Shown in pieces: positions 55,756 to 64,000 of a DNA stretch of 64,000 bases. Below the pieces are notes generated by a model. That model ran no database searches. It was given only the letters and a program-made list of their open reading frames with translations, and was not told where the DNA came from. Both the position numbers and the translations under genes were made by a program. Origin of the DNA: Simmondsia chinensis. Its lineage: Eukaryota > Streptophyta > Magnoliopsida > Caryophyllales > Simmondsiaceae. Location: contig JAGTTD010000001.1 of NCBI GenBank assembly GCA_018398585.1, positions 33,991,938-34,055,937 of the forward strand, given 5' to 3'. Position 1 is the first letter of the stretch; every line of letters begins with the position of its first letter.

Positions 55756-57960
55756 GCCCGGAGCTCTATCTTGGAGAAAACCGCTGCGCCTTGGAGCTCG
55801 TCCAGAAGATCCCAATAACCGGAATAGGAAACTTGTCCTTGATCGTAATCCGGTTAAGTTGACGGTAATCTACACAAAACCGGTAGGTTCCATCTTTCTT
55901 CTTGACTAAGAGGACCAAAGAAGCAAAGGGACTCCGGCTGAGCAGAATAATGGAAGTCTTTAGCATCTCCTCCACTTGTCTTTCTATCTCATCCTTCTGA
56001 TTGTGAGGGTACCGGTACAGCCTGATGTTGACCGGCTTAGCCTCTGGCAATGTAGGGATGCCGTGATCATGGGCGCGAGGTGGAGGTAAGCCCTTGGGGA
56101 TGTAAAACACATCCTCATAGTGGCATAACAAGTGCGCATTGTCCAGGTGAACCTCTACTTTAGTTTCCTTTACGCAAGTGGCCATAAAAAGATGGCCTAA
56201 GACATAACTTGCTTGTTTCTTTAATAACCGGGTGATACCACGCTCAGAAATAGAGTGCAATGATGCTTGCTCAGCCGTCCCTTGCAACTTTATGGCTTTG
56301 CCCTCCTTGAAACATGAGAACTGTATGTTTGTGAAGTCAATGGTCACCGGCCCGTAGCGTTGTAACCAATCCACTCCCAAAACCATGTCGCTACCTCGTA
56401 GCTCAAGCACACGTAAGTCATCAACGAAAGTGGCACCTTGTACCTTCCACCTAACACCCGTGCACTTCTGGTAACTCATTAGACTTTCACCATTAGCTAC
56501 GGTGACAGTCATCACTAATGTTAGCAATGTCTCCAACCTCTACTCCGGAACCACCGTTGCGTCAAGGAAGCTATTGGTGCTCTCACTATCAATGAGGATT
56601 GTGACAGCCCGTTTCTTGATGGATCCCCTTAGGCACATTGTGTTATGAGTAATGCGCCCTGACAATGCATTAAGGGAGATTTCCATGACTCCTGTCTGCT
56701 CCTCAAGAACCTCTTCTTCCAGATCCTCCTCTACTTCTTCAAATCCCTCCATGCTTTGGAATTGTTTGGACTTGCAAATGTGCCTAGGGAAATAGTGTTT
56801 CCTGCACCTGTAACATTGGCCAAGTTCGCACTGTGGCTCGCTGGAGCCTGGGGAAGCAGCAGGCCTAAACTTGGCCCCTCCGGGCCTGGACACGGACCCG
56901 TGGGAGTGCGCTGAGCCTTGGAAGGACACGGATGATCCGGTACGTGCACTGGCAGCTGGCTTGGCACTGAAACCCGATCTAATGACAGCAGGTCCTGACC
57001 CTCTAGTACCATGGATCTCAACAATAGTAATGTCTGGAAGCTTAGCTTGCTCAAACGCCAAACTTAAGTCAATAGGATGTGCGGCTTTGACAGAGGCTCG
57101 AAGCACGGGCTTCAGGCCACTGATGAAGCCGGAAATGAAGTAGGCCTCCTTTAGAGTTGGATGATAAATCAACATCTAGCCCTTGAGTTCCTCAAAGCGT
57201 ATGATATAATCTTCCACCGTACTGTTTTGGACAATTTTGCTAAATTCCTTCGCAATGTTGTGGAGGGATCGATCACCAAACCTTTTGCAAAGCTCATCCA
57301 CAAAAAAACTGCTAAGTGGCCACCGGGTTTTTTGAGCTCAAGAGCTTGATACAATGCGTCACTGTGCTCCAGTAGGTGATTGGAAGCAAATTCCACCCAT
57401 TCCTGCGTTGGCACTTGATACCAACAGAAGTATTTGACAAGTTTCCTAATCTAACCCCGTGGATTGGATCCATCAAATCGTGGTGGATCAAGTTTGGCCG
57501 TGTGATGTGAACTCCAAGAGCGGTTGCTGCCATTGAATCCACTGTTTTCTCGTTCTTCATTTGTCCGTGAGGGAACACGATTGTTCCTGAGCTCCGGTGG
57601 AGGAATTAGGCCATTTCCTCCCAAACGAACATAACTTCCAGATCCTCCAGCATTTGTATTGGCTACAGCAACCGGTACTTCTACCTCTGGTCGTTTCTCC
57701 TAGCTGATTACGAACCTCCTCATGGTGGCATTCAATGTTTCTAGTGTGGATCTTAGATCCTCAGTGATTCGAGCTTGAGAATCCATGGATGATTTGAGTT
57801 CATTGCTTATCTTGACCTGATTTTCTTAGATCATCTCCAATCTCTCCAAACATTTCTCCACGGACTCGATTCTTTGTTGAACATGAGAATCAGCCGTCTC
57901 CTCAGATGATGACATAGTTGCAGCGGATCGTTTACTACGAGTGATGGCCAACTTCGTGAT
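55756..57960 (-). pseudogene. Ty3/gypsy gag, protease and RT start
   Basis: Minus strand, 5' at right. Gag at about 57660-56700: LDPPRFDGSNPRG, a TAG at 57451-57453, VPTQEWVEFASNHLLEHSDA, a frameshift near 57310, then KRFGDRSLHNIAKEFSKIVQ, a TAG just before 57175, YFISGFISGLKP. A zinc knuckle CYRCRKHYFPRHIC lies near 56800. The protease at about 56600-56560 reads TILIDSESTNSFLD, with the usual DSGS changed to DSES, then a TAG at 56540-56542. The same frame goes on with [19 protein letters not shown] and the RT start [20 protein letters not shown] and [20 protein letters not shown]. It is cut at 55756 by the copia fragment, so the YxDD motif, RNase H and integrase are lost. Confidence 0.88.
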
Positions 57961-57969
57961 TGGAAAATT

Positions 57970-57981
57970 GCTCTAATACCA
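57970..57981 (-). other. Primer-binding site of the gypsy fragment
   Basis: Minus strand TGGTATTAGAGC, one transition from the initiator-Met TGGTATCAGAGC, three bases from the LTR. Confidence 0.82.
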
Positions 57982-57984
57982 CCT

Positions 57985-58434
57985 TGTCACGTTCTTGAAT
58001 ACGTTACTTAAACTCAAGGATCAATGATGATCAATGAATTTAGAGGTTAAAGATTTGAGAATTTAAGATGAGAAAGGAGAAGAACTTAGATAAGAAAAGA
58101 GAGAGAATTGAGACGGGTTAAGAGAGAGTTTTTCATTAATATTTGATTGATGATTCTTTACAAGTATGATCACTTCTATTTATAACTACTTACAATCAAT
58201 TCAAAAATAAGAGCGGGAAATAACCGTCACTAAAAAGGCGGGAAAGAGGGGGAGTGGGATGTTAGTTACAGTTGGTCTAGATCCTTCTAGCTTATTCTAT
58301 TACTTTTCTATAATACCAAGTGTGTCCCTTTGTTTGAATTAATTCCCAACAAGTCCTTGACTCTATCGGGTGCCAAGACAAGCAAGGACCGGACCTTGGC
58401 TGTGTCATGACAAGGCTGGTGCCGGATCGTGACA
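57985..58434 (-). repeat. 5' LTR of the gypsy fragment
   Basis: About 450 bp. Starts TGTCACG and ends CGTGACA, a perfect 7-base terminal inverted repeat. The end was chosen for that symmetry; a TGACA also occurs at 58441-58445. No partner LTR in the window. Confidence 0.68.
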
Positions 58435-58479
58435 ATGTCATGACAAACCCTATTGCGAACCCGTGAGACTTATCCTCTA

Positions 58480-60330
58480 GAACTCCATGTAATGATGATG
58501 ATATGGTAATGAATCCAATAAACATCACACCCTCATATGAGGAGGAAGAAACCGATGAATTCAAAGCTCCAATGGATGAAGCGAAAGGAATTATCCAAAA
58601 CATAAAATCCAAAGGGGAAGACTTGCCATGAGATTGGAAATTCTTGAAGGATCACCCGACAAGTCAAATCATTGATGATCCCTCCCAAGGTGTTCCCTCC
58701 CAATGTGTAAGAACAAGGCTTGCATTGATCGAATATTGTCATCTAGCTACATTCATCTCTCTTAAAGAACCCAAGAACATAAAAAGAAGCTCTTGGATAA
58801 TGGTAATGCCGGAAGAGATAAACCAATTCAAGAGAAATGATGTGCAGCAAATTGTGGATGGACGTTAATATCATCAAGTTATCAGTACCAAGTGGGTCAA
58901 CTGTAATAAGAAAGATGAGGAAGGAAACCATGTAAGAAATAAGGCAAGGTGAGTAGCTAAAGGCTATAACCAAAAGAAAGGTTTAGACTATGTGGAAACC
59001 TTTAGTCCCGTTGCTAGACTAGAAGCTATTAGACTCTTATGTGTAGTTGCTTCATTTAAAAATTTCAAACTTTTTCAAATGGATGTAAAAAGTGCATTTT
59101 GAAATGGTTTTATAGAAGGAGCAGATTTGAGGATGACAAATTTCCTAGCCATGTATTTAAATTCAAAAAGGCTCTCTATGAATTGAAGCAAGCTCCTAGA
59201 GCTTGGTAAGAGAGATTGAGTTTCTTTTTAATGCAAAATGAATTTTCATGAGAAAAGGTTGACACCACACTTTTTATCAAACACTCTAGAATGGTATTCT
59301 TATTGTGCATCTTTATGTTAATGATATAGTGTTTAGTGCTACCAATCCATCTCTTTGTAAAGAATTTGCAAATTTTATAAGTAGGGAATTCAAAATGAAT
59401 ATGATGGGAGAACTCAACTCTTTCCTTGGATTACAAATCAACCAAGGCCAGGAAAGAATTTTCATCAACCAAGCCAAGTAAATTAAGGAAATGCTTAAGA
59501 AATTTGGCATGGAAAAGGCCAAAGCAATTGCAACTCCAATGAGCTCAACTCCTAAGCTAGATATGGATGAAAAGGTCGCTTAACGGATGAAAGTTACTCT
59601 CAGGATAACAGGCTAATCTTCCCTAAGAGTTCAAATCGACGGGAAGGTTTTAAAATGGTGGATCAAAAACTGTATAGAGGTATGATCGGATTCCTTCTTT
59701 ACCTTATTGCTAGTGGCCCTGATATATTGTTTAGTGTATGCTTATGTGCTAAATTTCAAGAATATCCTAAAGAATCTCATTTACGCGCCGTAAAATGAAT
59801 TTTTCGATACCTAGTTGGTACTCCTACCTTAGGCTTATTCTACCATAAATGTGATTTCTTTGATTTAGTTCGATATAGTGATGTGGATTTTGCCGGATAC
59901 AAGGTGGACCGAAAATTGACTAGTTGTACTCGTCAATTTCTTAGACACGCTTTGGTGCCATGGTTTAGTAAAATGCAAAATTCCATTGCTTTATCCACCG
60001 CCAAGGCCAAATATGTTTGCATGTGGAAGTTGTTGTACTCAAATATTATGGTTAATGCGTCAATTAAATGGCTATGGCATTCAAATTGACCATGCTTCCA
60101 TAATGTAAGATAACACTAGTGCTATATGCTTAACTAAAAATCCGGCCAAACACTCTAGATCAAAGCATATTGAGGTTAGAAATTATTTCATTCATTATTA
60201 TGTGCTTAAGGGAGATGTCACTTTGAAATTTGTTCCCACCAATGAGCAATTAGCAAACGTTTTCACTAAGCCTCTAGGTGAAGAAACCTTTTGGTTATAT
60301 TAGAACAAGAATCGGCATGTGCAATTGATC
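58480..60330 (+). pseudogene. copia (SIRE-like) RT and RNase H with a plastid rRNA insert
   Basis: Plus strand, several frames. Before RT: DWKFLKDHPTSQIIDDPSQG and ASFISLKEPKN-like sequence. RT: TKWVNCNKKDEEGNHVRNKA, GLDYVETFSPVARLEAIRLL, FKLFQMDVKSAF; the YVDD region near 59310-59335 reads LMLMI in the wrong frame. Then MGELNSFLGLQINQGQERIF and IKEMLKKFGMEKAKAIATPM. RNase H pieces lie at 59880-60070, and the end LTKNPAKHSRSKHIEVRNYF and NEQLANVFTKPLGEETF at 60130-60290. A 74-bp rRNA-like segment splits it at 59577-59650. The order and spacing fit SIRE/Maximus-type copia. No 5' LTR or gag is present; the left edge abuts a gypsy LTR. Confidence 0.87.
59577..59650 (+). other. 74-bp fragment resembling plastid 23S rRNA domain V
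   Basis: Contains AGTTACTCT, AGGATAACAGGCTAATCTTC, AAGAGTTC and ATCGACGGGAAGGTTT, in the order and spacing of the peptidyl-transferase-centre segment of 23S rRNA; the CTTCCC...GGGAAG pairing is the plastid form rather than the E. coli form. It differs from the plastid sequence I know at a handful of sites, mostly C-to-T or G-to-A. On both sides the copia RT frame continues (ATGGATGAAAAGG before, AAAATGGTGGATCAAAAAC after), so it is an insertion of organelle-like DNA. Not a functional rRNA gene. Confidence 0.8.
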
Positions 60331-61006
60331 TACTTGACTTTGATTGTATACATTAGTCATTTGCATTTAACATTGAGTTTTAATACTCAACATAAAAGAA
60401 CTTCTAGGAACTTGGACTATTTTAAAAAAAAAAAAAAAAAAAAAAAATCAACTTTCTCACAAAACCTAAATAAAAAAGAACGAAGCACAATATTTTTTTT
60501 TTCTTTTAAATTTTCTTGTTTTTCTTCAGTTTTCTTGCTTTTCTTAGTGAAAAATCATCTATTTTAACAAACGTTTAATGTTCTTGAACATTCTTGAACA
60601 AATCTCTATTGCCACTTTCTCTATCCCTTACCTTGTGCTTTTGTTTGAAGACAAAGGGAGAGAAAAATTGGTGTGTAGGTATATAGTGATTCATGATTAG
60701 TTGCGTCATGTCATAAAAATGATGCTAGGTGTAAGTTAATCTGACCCCTTGAATGCATCTATCATTTCATGAAGTTTGTGTTTGATTGAGAAATGTTAAA
60801 AATGATAATGATGTTAACCTATTGAATGTATGATTCTTACAATGCATCAACATAGGGGGAGAAAATTGAGTTTGATCTTTTGACTTGTTGACTTGATATA
60901 AAGTGAGAATCTATATGATTTGAGTAGTCAATATTTTTATGGTGAATTCTAATTTGAACTTTCATTATTCCAAGACAAAAATATCAAATATTTGTCATCA
61001 TCAAAA
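60331..61006 (+). other. Untranslated region between copia pol and 3' LTR
   Basis: AT-rich with an A run at about 60424-60447 and T-rich blocks. No envelope-like frame of the SIRE type is recognisable; the open frame at 60319-60567 is low-complexity. Confidence 0.55.
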
Positions 61007-61016
61007 CGAGGGAGAT
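61007..61016 (+). other. Polypurine tract of the SIRE-like copia
   Basis: CGAGGGAGAT directly before TGTTGGCCCTC, the same arrangement as before 22244. Confidence 0.7.
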
Positions 61017-62910
61017 TGTTGGCCCTCAAGCTATTTATATTGTAATTTTGATGATGAGAATCATTTAGTGAGTTATTGTGTTTAAATTATTTTAATCTTG
61101 TTTCTAAGTGACTCATAAAAAAGCTCGGAGAAATCAAGGCTAATCATATTGATACCAAGCTTTTTACAATGTTGAATTAAGAAGAAAATAGATCAAAGTT
61201 GAAGAGAAGATTCATCCAGATTGAAGAGAATGAGATCTGGGTCGAAGCACCTTAAGTCATTTATTTTTATTTTCTGGACTTCAAATGATGAATCCTCAAA
61301 ACTTCTGTCGCTCCATCTCCACAAAAACATCCCACTTCGTTTGACACCCTATAATTATTGAAGTATATAGATTAAAACGTATTAAGGATTGCACATGTGA
61401 GTCTATTTTAAAATTACATTGAATCAATAAGGAAAAAAAGATCAACATAAAAGCATAGCAGATTATTCCACTTAATGTCAATTAGTTTAGAATAAAGGCC
61501 AAATGAAACTTATCTATGGACCTCACATATACCAACATCGGACTTAAGACCTAGTAAAATTTTACAAAAACCGATGTCACACTCTTCAAAAATATAAATA
61601 AATTGACAAAGAAAGGAAGAGAATTTGGGCTTGTTATACCTTCAAAAGAGCATACACAGCGTCCCTTTCACCACTTCTTTCTGGAGCTAAATCTATCATT
61701 CCGCTTCTTAAAATGATTTTTGATGGTCAACATGGTGACAGAGATGGAAAGTCAATAAAGCCTTCGTCTGTCTATGTATATATAAAATCTTAATATTGAT
61801 ATATGATCCTCTACCGAAAATATTTTTAAAATATTTTTGAAATTTGATTTCCAAAAATATTCAAGTCAAAATTTAAGCTAATCTAGTTTTCAATAGAAAT
61901 ATTCTTCAAGATTGGTATTTTTTAAAGCACGATCAAACTAAACAAGACTAAATCTAAATGGGCGAGTTTTTAGATTAATTGAATTAATCAATCTTTGAAT
62001 GAGCAAAATAAAGGAAACTAATTAAAAAATTAAGCTAATATAGTAATCAATTAATAAATCAATTTACTTAGCTAATATGGTAAATCAAGCAATCAATCAA
62101 GCTCATTGATCAAAAATGTTAAAATCCACCATGCATGCTGAGTTTCAACACACAAAAGGGATGTGTCGACACATAGACATACAATAGCAATTCGGAGCTG
62201 CTATGTGTTGATACATAGAGTAGAAAAAAGTCCCAAAATAGTTACTTTTGACTTGATTTCTTTCCTAATCTTTTTACCAACATTTTGAATGTCCACTAGG
62301 CTCTCATTTACCTATAAATAGGACTTGAATGCTTTGGTTTAAATCATCCAACACTCCCGAAGTATTCTTTGATAAAAGGCTTTTGGTCTCTTGTGCTTTA
62401 ACGTTTTGATTTTGAGTTTTGTTTGAAGTTTTTCTAGGGCATTACTAATTCTCTTTATTGTTGATCATTGAGCTTAATTGCCATATCCTTAGGTTTGGCC
62501 AAGCTTGATCTATTGTCAATTCACTCTTGAAAGAGTGAAGAATCTCATTGCTCTATTTCAATTTCTTATTGTAAAGGTTGAATCGTCATCCTATTTTTAC
62601 AAAAGGACCGGTTGTAAAGGTCTTGAGCCTACGTACAAAAATACCGATTGTAAAGGTTGGATCCTAAGCTTGGTTTTAAAAAAGATCATCAAGCTTAGTT
62701 AAATACTCAAGTGACGAAGAGTAGTCAGTTGATGAGTGGACTAGCTTCTTGTTTGGAAGTGAACTACTACAAAAATCTTTATGCATCATTTTATTCTTGC
62801 CTTTATCTTTTTCATTTCATATTCATTGTCTAGCTTTAAATTTAATTTTTGGTCCTTAAAGTTTAATTTTCACTTATCACAAAAGAACCTAATTCACCCC
62901 CTCTTAGGTT
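61017..62910 (+). repeat. 3' LTR of the SIRE-like copia element
   Basis: Starts TGTTGGCCCTCAAGC after the polypurine tract. The end phrase AACCTAATTCACCCCCTCTT at about 62888-62908 is common at or beside SIRE LTR ends. About 1.9 kb. The right boundary is approximate and no second LTR lies in the window. Three related short phrases with GGTTGTAAAGGTC-like words lie at 62570-62660. Confidence 0.62.
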
Positions 62911-62929
62911 ACTATTCGGGCCTTCCTCA

Positions 62930-64000
62930 TAGACTTTAGCATGGCCACTTGTGAGAAGGTCTCATCATAATAGATTTTGTCTTTTTGAGTAAAACCCTTA
63001 GCAACCAGTTTTATCTTGAAGGTCTCAACCTTCTCACCCACTCCTCTTTTCCTCTTATTGCCAACAGGAACCTCTATAAGATCCTAGATCTAATTAGAAT
63101 ACATAGATCCTATCTCTGATTTCATTGTTAAGACCCACTGGTCAACATCTTTGCCTTTAATTGCCTCATTATAGCTGAGAGGATCTGATTCAATGTCACG
63201 GTCTGCCATTAAGGCTCCCGCCAAGAACCCGTCAGGTGCCCTGACAATCCTCTCATTATGCCTAGGCTCTCATGTACCTGGAATGTTCTTGACCCTATCA
63301 GTAGGTGCATCTAATGCATCTACTGTGTCCTAAGTTGTGCCTAGCTTTTTCAGAGATAGTGTCATTTTCTTTTAAGTCCTCTAACACCACTCTGCTTTTG
63401 CTTTTCTAGTCTACTACAAAATTCCCCTCTAAAAATTTTGCATTTGCACTAAAAAAACCTTGTGTTCAAAAGGGCTGTAGAAAAGACCACCCCTTGTTCC
63501 TTTGGGATAACCAACAAAAATGCACACCTCTGTCCTTGATTCTAACTTGTCAAGATTCTATTTCAACACATTTGCTAGCCACCCCAAATATGAAGATACC
63601 CTAGACTAGGCTTTTGCCCAATCCACAACTACACATGCATTTTAGGAGCTGACTTAGATGGAACTCAGTTAAGAAAATATGTTGTTGTCTCTAAGGCATA
63701 ACTTCAAAAAGAGATTGGTAAAGTAGCATGACTCCTCATGGAACTTACCATCTCTAACAATGTCCTATTCCTTGTTTTTGCAACACCATTCTGCTGCAAT
63801 GTACCCAGAGCAGAAAGTTGAGATCTTATCCTATTTGCAGTTAGGAAATTTTAAAATTTGCTGGGAAGATATTCTTCACCTTGATCTAATCGAAGTGACT
63901 TTACTTGTTCACCTAATTGCTTTTCAACTTTAGCTTTTTACTCTTTAAACTTTTCAAAAGAGTCTGACTTATGTCTCATTAGGTAAACATACACATACCT
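62930..64000 (-). pseudogene. copia integrase to RT fragment, runs off the window
   Basis: Minus strand, entering at 64000. Integrase end: YVYLMRHKSDSFEKFKE near 63990-63940, VKSLRSDQGEEYL near 63890, GVAKTRNRTLLEMVSSMRSH near 63800-63740 with the conserved N-R-T-L-L block. Linker near 63340-63290 related to 21240-21330 of the plus-strand copia. RT start at 63190-62940: DVDQWVLTMKSEIGSMYSN, KVETFKIKLVAKGFTQKDKI and YDETFSQVAMLKSMRK. Many stops. It belongs to the same copia lineage as 17348-24479, in the opposite orientation. Its end at 62933 abuts the SIRE-like LTR. Confidence 0.85.

Noticed and set aside
59577..59650. Real rRNA gene
   Set aside because: Only 74 bp of a gene of nearly 3 kb, with substitutions, inside a broken RT frame.
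1..64000. Integrated pararetrovirus (caulimovirid) sequence
   Set aside because: Every RT, RNase H and protease segment found sits beside copia or gypsy integrase, gag or LTR features, or is LINE-type. No movement-protein or coat-protein signature was seen.

Overview
The window is plant nuclear DNA that is almost wholly transposable-element sequence. I found no intact host gene in 64 kb. The plant origin rests on the element families present: Ty1/copia elements primed by initiator-Met tRNA, a gypsy element of the Athila/Tat kind primed by a tRNA-Asp-like site, a BED-finger hAT element, a CACTA element, Mutator-like inverted-repeat elements, RTE-type LINEs ending in TTG repeats, and an L1-like ORF1. 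An angiosperm, probably a dicot, is likely; I cannot name the species. Every coding region seen is broken by stops or frameshifts or is truncated, so all are annotated as pseudogenes or element fragments.

Layout. 1-774: tail and probable LTR of an LTR element. 783-3830: a complete hAT element with a perfect 8-bp target duplication and a decayed minus-strand transposase. 3839-5364: AT-rich, with a 65-bp RTE tail. 5365-6343: a DUF4283-like fragment beside a CACTA end fragment. 6344-8674: the 5' part of a minus-strand gypsy element.

8913-43111 is one nest. A minus-strand copia element (LTRs 8913-9870 and 42163-43111) was split by a CACTA element (10053-38355, TSD GGA, 28.3 kb as it stands). The CACTA element was entered by an Athila-like gypsy (about 10599-26945). 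That gypsy was in turn entered by a solo LTR (11418-11977, itself holding a 36-bp RTE tail), by a short non-autonomous LTR element (14009-15620, TSD AAAGG) and by a plus-strand copia with 2.2-kb LTRs (17348-24479, TSD TTTTC). The rest of the CACTA body holds six tandem units of about 0.9 kb (27067-32440), each with a tRNA-like A/B-box module; two long inverted-repeat elements; a Mutator-type MITE (34246-34561); and a TRIM-like element (36119-37116).

43313-64000: a 29-bp minisatellite; a plus-strand copia with a gypsy LTR and two inverted copia LTRs lodged in it; an L1-like ORF1 remnant; an RTE LINE; and then copia, gypsy, copia and copia fragments abutting one another up to the window edge. 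A 74-bp piece resembling plastid 23S rRNA domain V interrupts the reverse transcriptase of one copia element (59577-59650).

The genes do not work together as a pathway; the biology here is layered insertion, deletion and tandem duplication. I did not find a new defence-like or metabolic system. The most unusual structures are the well-delimited nest, the tandem array whose edge lies inside an inverted-repeat element, the plastid rRNA filler, and three very short RTE insertions with clear target duplications. Boundaries marked 'about' are limited to what hand alignment can resolve.
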